This document shows, piece by piece, positions 22,015 through 32,175 of a stretch of DNA of 36,152 nt. The stretch comes from a virus: positions 1 to 36,152 of the IMG/VR virus record IMGVR_UViG_3300035034_001991. The stretch is one strand, 5' to 3'. The notes under the pieces are model-generated. The model worked only from the letters and a program-made list of their open reading frames with translations, was not told the DNA's origin and ran no database searches. The stretch's first letter is position 1; the number at the start of each line of letters is the position of its first letter. Position numbers and translations under genes: made by a program.

Positions 22015-22031
22015 TAAAAGGTGGTGTAATT

Positions 22032-22409
22032 ATGCTTAGTCTATTACAAGAAAAAACAATTAAAAATAAAATTGATAAACTATTTAGAAACAACAAAATA
22101 ACCATTTCATATTATCAAGATAACAACTTTAAAGCAGGTTTTGAGAGCAAGCCTTCAGGCTTCTCTGATTTTGCAGATTATAAAGGTTTTGTTTCTACTA
22201 TGGATAGTTATGATGTTAAAAAATTTACCTTTGGTAATGCAGAGGTGGGGGATATAAAAATTTTATTGTCTAGCGATACTGAATTGCCTGACAGCACAGA
22301 ATATAAGGTAAAGTATCTAGGTAACGAGTATATCATTAAAGCTGATTTAGTTCCAAAAAGCTTAAATGGAAAAGACATACTTTATTATGTAGCGATAGGA
22401 AAGATGTAG
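22032..22409 (+). CDS. Putative head-closure/neck protein
   Basis: A 125-aa beta-rich protein (ITISYYQDNNFKAGFESKPS, DVKKFTFGNAEVGDIKILL, YKVKYLGNEYIIKADLVPKS). Size, fold type and the next two genes suggest a stopper or head-closure protein of the neck. GGTGGTG precedes the ATG by six bases. Its placement after the chaperones, instead of before the tube gene, is unusual. Confidence 0.55.
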   Translation: MLSLLQEKTIKNKIDKLFRNNKITISYYQDNNFKAGFESKPSGFSDFADYKGFVSTMDSYDVKKFTFGNAEVGDIKILLSSDTELPDSTEYKVKYLGNEYIIKADLVPKSLNGKDILYYVAIGKM

Positions 22410-22410
22410 A

Positions 22411-22950
22411 ATGAATATTGACACAAGTGAATTAAAAGGATTTGCTCAACATTTAAACACAATTAAAGATGATTTAGGAAAAGGCAAAAAAGAATTTCTT
22501 AAGAGTATAGATAAGGAATATAATATAGAAGAAAAACTTAACTTTCATATTAAAGCTGAAGTATACAGTAAAGACGAGCCTGAGTTTTACCAAAGGACTG
22601 AGAGGTTGTTAGCTAAAGAAGCAAAAGCTATCTTCTACACTAAAGATAAAATGGCAATAGCCATGAATGATGATTGGCTTGAAGGTGGCAGAGAACATCA
22701 ATACCCTCTAGGCTCACATGTTGGTAATGACCCAAATGTACATGGTGTAAAAAACCCCTTCATGACATACTCAGAAAGAGTAGAGTATGGATATACTTAT
22801 GATAATACTGAACAGAATATACCATTTAAAATAAAAATGGATGAAAGACCATTTATGAGAAAGACTTATGAAATGATGGTTAGTGATGTTAAAAGAGGTT
22901 TATTACAAGTTAAGAAAATAATCAACCCTTTCATTACAAGGTGGCGATAG
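22411..22950 (+). CDS. HK97 gp10-like neck/tail completion protein
   Basis: A 179-aa protein starting one base after the previous stop, with AGGAAAG in the previous gene. Helical N-terminus, then GGREHQYPLGSHVGNDPN and MDERPFMRKTYEMM near the end, the 'RPF' plus C-terminal helix pattern of gp10-like proteins that join neck and tail. The assignment is by pattern and context. Confidence 0.65.
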   Translation: MNIDTSELKGFAQHLNTIKDDLGKGKKEFLKSIDKEYNIEEKLNFHIKAEVYSKDEPEFYQRTERLLAKEAKAIFYTKDKMAIAMNDDWLEGGREHQYPLGSHVGNDPNVHGVKNPFMTYSERVEYGYTYDNTEQNIPFKIKMDERPFMRKTYEMMVSDVKRGLLQVKKIINPFITRWR

Positions 22951-22952
22951 TT

Positions 22953-23441
22953 ATGATTGATAGTATAAATTTTTTAAATATTTTAGAAGAAGAATTACAG
23001 AACTTTATCACCACTTCACAATTTGATGGTGATATTGCTGATTGGCATGTAACTTTTAGCAATTCAGATACACAGGAAATTTTAAATAAAATACAGGATG
23101 ATAAATTAGAAAACTACCCTATACTTCATTTTCAACTAACAGGCTCAAATCAATTGCCTAAAACTTATAATAAAGATGGAATAAGGGTTGAGCCATTTAT
23201 ATTAGACTTTGGAATGTTTTTAATGATTGATAAAGATTATCAAAATGAAATGAAAGATGAATTTAAGATAAATCAACTTTCTGCTGTGCTTCAAAGTAAG
23301 TTTGACTTAATAAACAAAAAGACAGAATATGTACAAGAAGCTGACATGTACATGTTGTCTAATCACTTTGAAGGTGGTTACTTGTCAATAGCAGGGGGGC
23401 AGCAAAGAGTTGTACTAAAAGCAACAAGAAGGGTTATATAA
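22953..23441 (+). CDS. Putative tail terminator protein
   Basis: A 162-aa alpha/beta protein (from ATG 22953; an upstream GTG at 22941 overlaps the neighbour and lacks the spacing to AAGGTGG). The sheet YPILHFQLTGSNQLP, then FILDFGMFLMI, with helices on either side fits the tail-terminator fold that caps the finished tail. The identification is contextual. Confidence 0.55.
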   Translation: MIDSINFLNILEEELQNFITTSQFDGDIADWHVTFSNSDTQEILNKIQDDKLENYPILHFQLTGSNQLPKTYNKDGIRVEPFILDFGMFLMIDKDYQNEMKDEFKINQLSAVLQSKFDLINKKTEYVQEADMYMLSNHFEGGYLSIAGGQQRVVLKATRRVI

Positions 23442-23476
23442 GGAAGGGGGGATAAAGTAAGTAGGAGGTAATAACT

Positions 23477-26400
23477 TTGGCTAACGAAACTCACAATCTA
23501 TCTATTGGGGTAGGTGTTGAAATAGAAAAGGCAGAACGAGAAATTAATAATCTTATCAATGACATCAAGAAGTTGTCTAGGGAACTTGGTGATATTGATA
23601 AGCAGGCTAGAGATATAGAAAAAGTTACTAAAGAATTTAATCAACAAAAAACAAGTGTAAATTCTTTGACTAGAGAAGTTGAAGAATTAACTAGAGAAAA
23701 TAATCAACTAGCTAAGTCAAATGAAAAAATAACAAATCAATTAGAAGAAGAACAGAGAGAAACAAGTCAATTAAGAAAAGAAATAGACAGATTAAATAAA
23801 GAACGTAACGACCACACAGGAGCAGTAAAAAGTGGTACTAAAGCTAATAAGAATTGGTTATCCTCTTATTCTCAGTCATTATCCATTGCGATTCATTCTG
23901 TAGCAGTATGGGGTGTAGCTACTACAGCTATCTATGGAACTAAGAGAGCATTAGAAATGATTACTGATGTAATTCGTGATGTAGATAGTGCCATGATTGA
24001 TTTAATGAAGGTAATGGACGCTACTGATAAACAGTATAAACATATGCAAGATACTGCTACCGATATGGCTAGGGAATATGGTAGAAATATCAGCGAAGTT
24101 ATAGACCAAATGTTCGAGTGGGGAAAACAGGGCAAAAGTGTTGCTGAAACAATAGAGCTAACAAGAACTACTTTGATGTCAGCCAATGCTACAAACCTTG
24201 AGTCTGGCGAAGCTGTGAAGTATTTAGTATCTACTTTATCACAGTTTAATATTAAGGCTAAGGACTCTTTAAGTATTGTGGATAAATGGAATGAAGTATC
24301 CAATAACTTTGCAAATACGACAGCTAGAGATTTAGCTGAGTCTATTAAAGAAGCAGGTAAAGCTTCAGAGTCTTTAGGAATTACATTAGACCAATTAATA
24401 GGTATGACTACTGCTATGGCAGAAGCTACAGCTAAGACAGGTAATAGATTAGGTAGAGCTACTAGAACTATGCTTGCTAATATTGTTGAAACAAGAAAAG
24501 GTATTGGCGATACAGGTGGGGATTTAAACGAGTTAGAAACTGTATTGAACAACCTTACTATTAATGGTAAAAAGCATGCTATAGCTCTTAGAAAATCTGA
24601 AAATGAATACAGAAACATCTATATGGTTTTAAAAGACTTATCAGGTGTTTGGGAAGATTTAACACAGGTTGAGAGAAAATATATTTCTCAACTTGCTGGT
24701 AACAAAAGAAGGTATGCTGACTTTGAAGCATTAATGGAAAACTTTGATACTGCTATAGAAGCTACTGAAGCTTCTGTAAATTCCATGAACTCAGCATTGA
24801 GAGAAAATCAAAGATATATGACAAGTGTAAATAGTCAATTTATACAAGCTCAAGCTTCATTTCAAAGCTTTGCTGTAACAGTTGGTGAAGCAGGATATAC
24901 AGATGCTTTAATTGGGCTTAGTAATATATTTGAGCAGTTATTTGTAAAAATGGAAGGTTTCATACTTAACATTCAAAAAACCAATAAAGAAACAGATGGG
25001 CTTTATGCTAATACAATGAAAATTATAGCTTATACTACTGCTTTAGGTGGGCTAGGAGTTGCTATTAAAGTTTTAATACCTTTATTATCAGTTTTATCTT
25101 TATCAAATCCTATTGGTATATCAATAATGGCATTGGGAGCTATAGTTGGAGCTTTAACATCTATAGCAAATATACATGGCAAAATAAAAAGAGAACAACA
25201 AGAAATAATAGAAAATGCAGATAGGTGGAACAAGTTACTTAACGAAGGAACTTCAATGTCCTACAATGAAGCGACTGTTTTAAAAGTTCAACTTGAGGAG
25301 TTTGAGGGTATCTTTGCTAAAATTAAAAAAATGAAAGAGAGTAGTGTTTCTCAGGGTGAAATTTTAAATATGCATAAGATTAATGAGGAAATTGAAGTAT
25401 TTAAAAAATATCCTTCTATATTTCCTAAATTAGAAGAATTAAAAAGCACAATTGCACAAATTGCTTATCTTAAACAAAGATTAAAAGAGCTTAGTGGAAT
25501 TTATAATGAAATTACTGTAGACTTTCAAGAGTCCCAAAAGTATGTATCTATGGGAGCAGAAACATTTATATCTGCTGTACAAAAAATTAGTCAGGAAATC
25601 CAAATTAATATATTAGACAAAATAAAAGAAATACAAGAAGCTATAAAAAGCATTGATACAACTCTTGAAGTTGATATTAAAATGTTAAAATACAAAGACG
25701 AGCTTGGCTTATTTGATAGTGAATTAGAAAAAGCAAACGAGCTTGAAAGTATTTTTGAAAATAGATTAAATAAAATACTTTCACTTAGAGCACAACTCAT
25801 GACTGCTGACATGACAGCAGAAGAATTAAACTTAAATAGAGAAAATGTTTTAGATGAAATTAATAGAAGATTAGATGAAGGTAACATGTCTGAGGACTAC
25901 GAGAATAATTTAAAAAGAATGAAAGTTAACTTAGAAACTGTTGAGAATGCAGAAAGTGTATTTACTAGCTTATTAAAAACATTAGATACTTTAGCAGAAG
26001 GTACAGTAGACAAAATAGAACAACAATCTAAAGAGGTAGCTAAAATAAATAAAGAGATAAGTCAAGCTGAATTAATGGGTAAAAGGTGGGATGCTAAATA
26101 TGGCACTCCAATAGCACAGCAGTATGATTTGGATTTAGGCTTGATGAATTTTGACCCTGATAGTACAAGAAATATTGATGAATTAAGCACAAAACTAACT
26201 GACCTTGAAGGACTTAGGGATACATTAGAATTAATTAATAAAGCTCACAGTATTGAGATTGTTGATATTTCTAAAGTAAATGCTTTAATTGATGAAACTA
26301 ATGGACAACTTAAAGAACAAAGAGATATTTTAAATGCTAACACAGAAAGCTCTGAAATAAGAGGTCAGAATTATCAGGCTATGGTAACTGCTTCTAAAGA

Positions 26401-28282
26401 GTTTACTAAGAATGTTAATAGTTTATTAGATAAAAATATTTCAGATGTGGGAGCTGAAGAACTTAAAATCCATATTGAAAACCTAAGAGAAGCTAGTTCT
26501 GATGGATTTAATTTAGACCAAATGGGCTTACTAAATCCTGAACTATACAATTTACTATCTATAGCTATTGCTAAAGCTAATGGTGAATTAGATGAATATG
26601 TAGCTACTCAAAGTGCATTAGTAAAAGGTAGCCATTATCAAGCACAGTTTGATAAACAAGTACAAGATAGGAAAAATGGTGTTGCTAGTATTAATGATGC
26701 CTTTGAAGGAACATTGACAGAAGTAGATTTAGCTAAAAGGAGTTTAAATGAAGCTAAAAGTTTATTAGATGAAGCTAGAAGCAAAGGTTGGGGCAAGGAA
26801 ATCATAAAGAAAGCTGAAGCTGTTGTCCAATCTCAAACAGAAAATTTGTCTAATGCTATTAAATCTTCTATTGATGATAGTGGGAAACACTTTAATAAAC
26901 TATTAGAGGATATGGTTGGTAACTCTGCTAAAGTGCTTAATGAATTTAATTTTGAAGAAATAATAGGAATTACATCAGCACAAGAGCAGATAAAATCAAT
27001 TACTTCTGAGCTTGACAGTTTGCAAAACAGAAAAGCTGAACTTGCTTATCAAAAATATCAAGGTGGTTTATCTAAAGAAGAATACGAAAAGATTATGGAC
27101 AGTATTCTTCCTAAAGAAAAAGAGTTAAAAGAGCTAATTGAAAAACTTAATTTATATATTGAAGACACCGAGTTTGCTTGGGCTTATGCCTTATCTGAAG
27201 GAGTTTATTATGCCCTTAACGACATGAAAAGTATTGAAGGCTTTGCTAACAAGTTTGGTGTAGCTCTTAGAAGTGTCGTTGGCGAGGTTATGTCCTTTAA
27301 AGAAGGTAGCGACAAGATTAACGACACTTGGGGACAGATATACGACTCAGTAGAAATGTTTAAGAACTTAGATATAGAAAAGAATATGTTTCAAGACTCT
27401 ATGATGTCAGCTACTAAAGCCTTTGCAGGTGGCAGGAGTGTTGGTGGGTCATTAATGTCAGGTATTGGTAGTGCATTGATGTCTACAGGTAACCCAATGG
27501 GGCTTCTAATAAGTGGAGCAGGTCATTTGTTAGAAGGAGCAATTGGAAAAGATTCAGGAAAAAAAGTCAAAGAGGAAGCTAAAGAAATAAATAGTGCTTT
27601 AGACTCAGTTAATAAAGAACTTAAAGAGTTTGGAGTTAGCATGGGTTACAGCAAAGCACAAATAAAAAATACTGCTAATTGGTTTGAAAGATTATTTGGT
27701 AAAAAAGAATGGAAAGTGTCAGGGCTTGATAGCGCTAAGAAAAGCTTAGATGAAATGAACAACATGTTGGCAAATGCTAAAAGAGCTTCTTCCACTTTAA
27801 TGAATGGCTTAACTAAAGCAATTACTGAAGGGTTTACTTATGGTGAGTTTAGAGGTATATTCGACCAATCTATAGGGCAAGCCTTACAGGACGCTATAAT
27901 TACAAGCTTAATTAAGACTAAAGCTATTGACGACCAAATTAAAAAGCTCTCAGGTACTATTGCTCTTGCTGTTGAAGATGGAGTAATTAGTGAAGCTGAA
28001 GCAAAAGTTATTAAAAAACTAAGAGAACAGTTAATCGCTAGTGGAATGGAAGTTCAAGAAGTAATAAGTCAGCTTGGAGACATGGGGTTTGAGTTGGACG
28101 CTGAAGTAAACCAATCTCAAGACCAAACCTTTAAAGCAGGTGCTACAACAAATGTTACTTATCACCAACAATTTACTGTGGAAGCAGGAGCTATGATGGG
28201 TGATGAAGGTGACGCTGAAAGGTTTGCAGAGTTTCTTGAGCCATACATTGTTGAAGTGATTAACAGAAATCAAGGGAGGTAA
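23477..28282 (+). CDS. Tail tape measure protein
   Basis: A 1601-aa protein with a TTG start after GGAGG. It has N-terminal coiled coil (15-115), a TP901-type tape-measure core (about 165-345, including GRNISEVIDQMFEWGKQG and LGITLDQLIGMTTAMAEAT), a hydrophobic stretch (515-565) usable for membrane insertion, long helical repeats (600-1250) and a Gly-rich hydrophobic segment near 1315-1355. Using about 1.5 angstrom per residue for such proteins, the predicted tail length is near 240 nm. It is ejected on infection and sets tail length. No peptidase motif is recognised. Confidence 0.93.
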   Translation: MANETHNLSIGVGVEIEKAEREINNLINDIKKLSRELGDIDKQARDIEKVTKEFNQQKTSVNSLTREVEELTRENNQLAKSNEKITNQLEEEQRETSQLRKEIDRLNKERNDHTGAVKSGTKANKNWLSSYSQSLSIAIHSVAVWGVATTAIYGTKRALEMITDVIRDVDSAMIDLMKVMDATDKQYKHMQDTATDMAREYGRNISEVIDQMFEWGKQGKSVAETIELTRTTLMSANATNLESGEAVKYLVSTLSQFNIKAKDSLSIVDKWNEVSNNFANTTARDLAESIKEAGKASESLGITLDQLIGMTTAMAEATAKTGNRLGRATRTMLANIVETRKGIGDTGGDLNELETVLNNLTINGKKHAIALRKSENEYRNIYMVLKDLSGVWEDLTQVERKYISQLAGNKRRYADFEALMENFDTAIEATEASVNSMNSALRENQRYMTSVNSQFIQAQASFQSFAVTVGEAGYTDALIGLSNIFEQLFVKMEGFILNIQKTNKETDGLYANTMKIIAYTTALGGLGVAIKVLIPLLSVLSLSNPIGISIMALGAIVGALTSIANIHGKIKREQQEIIENADRWNKLLNEGTSMSYNEATVLKVQLEEFEGIFAKIKKMKESSVSQGEILNMHKINEEIEVFKKYPSIFPKLEELKSTIAQIAYLKQRLKELSGIYNEITVDFQESQKYVSMGAETFISAVQKISQEIQINILDKIKEIQEAIKSIDTTLEVDIKMLKYKDELGLFDSELEKANELESIFENRLNKILSLRAQLMTADMTAEELNLNRENVLDEINRRLDEGNMSEDYENNLKRMKVNLETVENAESVFTSLLKTLDTLAEGTVDKIEQQSKEVAKINKEISQAELMGKRWDAKYGTPIAQQYDLDLGLMNFDPDSTRNIDELSTKLTDLEGLRDTLELINKAHSIEIVDISKVNALIDETNGQLKEQRDILNANTESSEIRGQNYQAMVTASKEFTKNVNSLLDKNISDVGAEELKIHIENLREASSDGFNLDQMGLLNPELYNLLSIAIAKANGELDEYVATQSALVKGSHYQAQFDKQVQDRKNGVASINDAFEGTLTEVDLAKRSLNEAKSLLDEARSKGWGKEIIKKAEAVVQSQTENLSNAIKSSIDDSGKHFNKLLEDMVGNSAKVLNEFNFEEIIGITSAQEQIKSITSELDSLQNRKAELAYQKYQGGLSKEEYEKIMDSILPKEKELKELIEKLNLYIEDTEFAWAYALSEGVYYALNDMKSIEGFANKFGVALRSVVGEVMSFKEGSDKINDTWGQIYDSVEMFKNLDIEKNMFQDSMMSATKAFAGGRSVGGSLMSGIGSALMSTGNPMGLLISGAGHLLEGAIGKDSGKKVKEEAKEINSALDSVNKELKEFGVSMGYSKAQIKNTANWFERLFGKKEWKVSGLDSAKKSLDEMNNMLANAKRASSTLMNGLTKAITEGFTYGEFRGIFDQSIGQALQDAIITSLIKTKAIDDQIKKLSGTIALAVEDGVISEAEAKVIKKLREQLIASGMEVQEVISQLGDMGFELDAEVNQSQDQTFKAGATTNVTYHQQFTVEAGAMMGDEGDAERFAEFLEPYIVEVINRNQGR

Positions 28283-28288
28283 TGCTAA

Positions 28289-28648
28289 ATGGGTAAACAT
28301 ATACAGTTAGATAATGTATTTTTGTACTGTACTGAATTTAACCATGACCCACAAGAGATTGGTAAAAGTAGAAGGTCTTATAATGGGACATTACACTCCC
28401 AAATAAGAAATTCTTACAATAGATTTGGGTTAGTCATAGAGGGTTTATCACCCTCTATGCACTCTAATTTATTATATGTAATAGATAAAAACAGGAGTTT
28501 TAATTCCCCTGCTGAGAACTTAACATTAGTTGATGATGTAGGAAATGAGTATATTGTTGCTATACCTCAAGGGGACTATTCGTACAAAAGAGCTAGTGGG
28601 AATAAGGAGTTATACAATTGGGAAATAAACTTAGAGGAAGTTAATTGA
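28289..28648 (+). CDS. Distal tail-type protein
   Basis: A 119-aa protein between the tape measure and the hub, in the position of Dit or a tail-tip adaptor. It is beta-rich (IQLDNVFLYCTEFNHDPQEIG to YIVAIPQGDYSYKRAS). It is shorter than typical Dit (about 250 aa) and equals roughly its N-terminal ring domain. A perfect 10-bp hairpin lies inside the gene at 28435-28459. Confidence 0.6.
   Translation: MGKHIQLDNVFLYCTEFNHDPQEIGKSRRSYNGTLHSQIRNSYNRFGLVIEGLSPSMHSNLLYVIDKNRSFNSPAENLTLVDDVGNEYIVAIPQGDYSYKRASGNKELYNWEINLEEVN
28435..28459. repeat. Perfect 10-bp inverted repeat within a gene
   Basis: CATAGAGGGT and ACCCTCTATG are perfect inverted repeats with a TTATC loop. The hairpin is in the coding sequence and has no U-tract. 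It could be incidental, or could pause translation or protect mRNA. Confidence 0.6.
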
Positions 28649-28660
28649 GGGTGATAAGTT

Positions 28661-31600
28661 ATGAAAAACATTAGTCCAGAGTTATTAAACTTATTTAATT
28701 CTAAAAATAAATACATTGACCTTGAGCAAAAAATTGATTGGGATAATGATGATGTATTTGGTGTTGGCGAGGACATCAGTAACTATACATTATCAGCTAA
28801 AATTTCCAAAAAGATTGAAGGCAATTTTGGAATAAATGTTGTAGATAATGCAACTGTTGTGTTGGATAACTCAGCAGGTAACTTTTCACCTAAAAACCAA
28901 AGTGGTGATTGGAGTGGAAATATAATTCCTGAAAGATATAGCATAATTAAAGCAGGGTTAGAGAACGATAAAGTACCCCTCTTTGATGGTTATATTCAGG
29001 ACATTAACTTAAACTACAATAATACAAAAGCTACTTTGAAACTAAAAGATTTAGTAAAAATGTTACAAGAAACTGATTGTCCTAAAAAGTTTTATAAAAA
29101 TTATAGAATTGAAGAAATATTTGCAGAATGGTTAGATAGGGTTGGAATTAATTATACAGTAAGTAGTTTAGGTACTACAGTTACAGAAATTACAGATTCT
29201 TTCGAGGGTCAAAAAATGTGGCAAGCTATGATAGGTTTAGCCAATAGTGTATGGGGCGACATTTATATTGATAATGGTACATTCTTTTTCAAAACTAAAC
29301 TGTCCCCTAGTTATGATGGCGAAACTTCCCCTGTAGATACTTTAGATGGGGACAATGACTACTTTGACATTGCTGAAAATTATAATACTAAAGACCTATT
29401 TAATGAAGTTAAGGTTGTAGCTAAACCTCTTATTAAGCAACCTAGACAACCTATTTGGACAGGTACTCAAGATAAAGTAGTAATACAAGAGGAATATAAT
29501 AGTGATGTGATAGTTGATAACCAACTCCAACTTACTTATGTTCCTGAAGGTGAAACAACTGAACAACCTACAAAAAATGTTCCTATAGTAGACAATACTA
29601 TGAGTATATTAGATATAACTATAGGGAAAACTTATAGTGTTGATAATGGAGCTATTTCAGTAAACCAACAAACAGGTTTAATAACTTTTGTAAACGATAC
29701 TGAGTATCCAACCCCTACTAATAGTACTTTAAGGGTTAAGTATGAGCAGTATGCTAATAGGCTAACAGCTAATCAAACAAAAGACTTTATTATACGGTTA
29801 GATAACCCTGCTGTAAATATAGAGCCTATGAATGTTTTGGCTAGATACATTGGAACAGAGAACGAGGTAGCTGTAGCAGATACACTTAAGACTGCTGTAG
29901 TTGGGTACAACGAAGTAAAAGAATTTGAAATTAAAAAGCCACAAACAGTTAATTGGGAGTTCAGTTACGAAAAAGGAATAGTAGCTGATAGTGGCTCTTT
30001 TGTAGTAAATTCAGGTGATGAAGGAACGTATAAGGTTACTGTTGCTATAAATGATTTAGATGTTAATTATTACATTACAGATAGCACAGGAACAAGAGTA
30101 GTTGATAAAACATATAATTCACTTACTGTGATAGAGTTTGTTTATGGCAAGAACAATATTGAAGGTAGAGTTAGTTATGATAGTGGCGATACTAACGATT
30201 TAGATGTTGTTAATTCTGATTTAGAAGTAAATACATTTGTCTACCCTGACAGAAAAAAGATTAAATGTGAAATAACAAATAAAACTTCTGAAACAATTAA
30301 ACTGTATGGATATATAAATGATAAAAACAATACTGCTGACAATATAGTATTAATGGGTAGACCTTATAAGAGAACAGAGATAATGGAAACTACAAGGATT
30401 GATAAGAAAAGTCAAGAGTCTTATGGAGTTAAGATTTTACCTACTATTGAAAATAATTTTATTTCTTCACAACAAGACTTAGATAAACTTGCAGAATATC
30501 TTTTATATAGATACTCAACTCCTAGAAGTGCTTTAAAAGTTAAACTTTTAGGTAAAGCTCAATATGAACTTGGGGACAAATTAACTATTATTCATCATGA
30601 TATGGATATAGATAATGACTTTATTCTTACAGGAATTAATTATGATTTTAAAGATGGTGAGCTAATTACTGCTGTCGATTTAGTGCAAGCCTATGCTTCT
30701 GATTGGAATTACACACCATCAGGGACTCCTGTTCTTACAGAAGGCACTCGTGATGAAGATAAGTATACAATTCCAAATCAGGTAACAGGGCTTAATGCTC
30801 AACTAATAAGCTCAAGTATGAATGGAGATAATAAAGCAAAATTAACTTGGGATAAGCACAATAACCCCAATATTTCGCACTACAACATCTTCAAGAGGGA
30901 GGATATTCAGTCTATAGGTTCACACTTTAAGACTATTAATAACCCTACTACACATTTTATTGACAATACTTTAGTTTTTGATAGTAGCTATTATTATTCT
31001 ATTACTGCTGTTGATAAGTATGGGAATGAGTCAGAAGTTAGTCCTGAAGTAAATATATCAATAAAAGATAATACAACTCCTTCAACTGCTATGTTTGATG
31101 TTGCTAGTTGCTATTTTAAAGATGATGTGCTTTTAAAATGGAATAGTATTGTTGAAGCTGAATTGTATGAGGTAAGGTTAGATACTAACTTTGGTGTGAA
31201 TGATAGTAATTTAGTCTATAGAAGCAACGAACTTTCTACTAAATTTTTCCCACAAATTAGAAATTATACATTTTATATAAAAACAATTAATAACAATGGG
31301 GTTTATAGTTCAGGATACGATAGCATTACTTTAGAAAATGCAGCTCCACCACAACCTACTCCCCCAATAATAACTGAGTTCTTTGAGGGGCTTTGGATTG
31401 AATTACAGAATGTAGTTGATGATGACATAAAAGGATATAGGTTTTATGTAACAGATAAAGAAACTGATACAACTTCTACATTTGATGTTGCTACAGCTCA
31501 AAGACTTTCTTTTGAAGCTGAAAGTGGAAAAACTTTTGATATACAAATAAGTGCATTTGATAGTTTAGGGGAAGGAGCATTGTCTAATGTAGTTACAGCA

Positions 31601-32152
31601 ACTACTAGAAGTATTGATGATATAAACCAACTTGGATTGCAGTTCCAGCCCCCTGAGATAGTTGATGTATTACCTGCACTACCTAACTCTGCATACCCTG
31701 AAGGAAAAACTGTATTTTTAACAACAGACAACACATTATATAAAAACATAAGTGGAGTTTGGGATAGTAGTTTATCAGATAACGAATACCAAAAAATACT
31801 TGTTGGAATAGTTGAAGCAGGAGCTATTGGAGTAGACCATTTGCAAGCAGAAAGTATAACAGCTAGTGCGATTGGTACAAATGAAATAATTACTAATATT
31901 GCAAACATTAATGACGCAGTGGTAGATGAGTTGAGAGTACAAAGTATTAAGGCTGGTGATATTACAGTTGGTAGTGAATCGACTTTTGAAGATGGATATA
32001 ACCCAACAGTAGTTGAGCAAAATGCTATTAATTATGCAAATAATGTAGCAAAAGCTCAAGATAAAATGAGATTAAAGCCTGAAGGAGCTATCCTGTTTCA
32101 CTTTGATGGAAATATAACAAGTACAGATGGTGTTGAAGCAGAGATAATATAA
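28661..32152 (+). CDS. Tail hub / tail-tip protein with FN3 repeats, apparently truncated C-terminus
   Basis: A 1163-aa protein. The N-terminal 300 residues look like a tail hub (LFDGYIQDINLNYNNTKATL, repeated beta). Fibronectin type III-like repeats follow at about 706-805, 810-900 and 905-990. Then comes a repeat typical of phage tail-tip proteins (VEAGAIGVDHLQAESITASA, then IANINDAVVDELRVQSIKAG). The last 20 residues, GAILFHFDGNITSTDGVEA, look like the first strand of a LamG/concanavalin-like carbohydrate-binding domain, where related proteins usually continue for 150 or more residues. Here the stop follows at once, before the radical-SAM cassette. It probably forms the cell-contact tip. 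Confidence 0.75.
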   Translation: MKNISPELLNLFNSKNKYIDLEQKIDWDNDDVFGVGEDISNYTLSAKISKKIEGNFGINVVDNATVVLDNSAGNFSPKNQSGDWSGNIIPERYSIIKAGLENDKVPLFDGYIQDINLNYNNTKATLKLKDLVKMLQETDCPKKFYKNYRIEEIFAEWLDRVGINYTVSSLGTTVTEITDSFEGQKMWQAMIGLANSVWGDIYIDNGTFFFKTKLSPSYDGETSPVDTLDGDNDYFDIAENYNTKDLFNEVKVVAKPLIKQPRQPIWTGTQDKVVIQEEYNSDVIVDNQLQLTYVPEGETTEQPTKNVPIVDNTMSILDITIGKTYSVDNGAISVNQQTGLITFVNDTEYPTPTNSTLRVKYEQYANRLTANQTKDFIIRLDNPAVNIEPMNVLARYIGTENEVAVADTLKTAVVGYNEVKEFEIKKPQTVNWEFSYEKGIVADSGSFVVNSGDEGTYKVTVAINDLDVNYYITDSTGTRVVDKTYNSLTVIEFVYGKNNIEGRVSYDSGDTNDLDVVNSDLEVNTFVYPDRKKIKCEITNKTSETIKLYGYINDKNNTADNIVLMGRPYKRTEIMETTRIDKKSQESYGVKILPTIENNFISSQQDLDKLAEYLLYRYSTPRSALKVKLLGKAQYELGDKLTIIHHDMDIDNDFILTGINYDFKDGELITAVDLVQAYASDWNYTPSGTPVLTEGTRDEDKYTIPNQVTGLNAQLISSSMNGDNKAKLTWDKHNNPNISHYNIFKREDIQSIGSHFKTINNPTTHFIDNTLVFDSSYYYSITAVDKYGNESEVSPEVNISIKDNTTPSTAMFDVASCYFKDDVLLKWNSIVEAELYEVRLDTNFGVNDSNLVYRSNELSTKFFPQIRNYTFYIKTINNNGVYSSGYDSITLENAAPPQPTPPIITEFFEGLWIELQNVVDDDIKGYRFYVTDKETDTTSTFDVATAQRLSFEAESGKTFDIQISAFDSLGEGALSNVVTATTRSIDDINQLGLQFQPPEIVDVLPALPNSAYPEGKTVFLTTDNTLYKNISGVWDSSLSDNEYQKILVGIVEAGAIGVDHLQAESITASAIGTNEIITNIANINDAVVDELRVQSIKAGDITVGSESTFEDGYNPTVVEQNAINYANNVAKAQDKMRLKPEGAILFHFDGNITSTDGVEAEII

Positions 32153-32175
32153 AAAAAAGGAAGAAGGGATTTTGG

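Noticed and set aside
23932-24618. 228-codon minus-strand open frame
   Set aside because: It lies wholly inside the tape measure gene, lacks a ribosome site and is a shadow of a repetitive helical coding sequence.
31498-31908. 136-codon minus-strand open frame
   Set aside because: Antisense to the tail hub gene, with no initiation signal.
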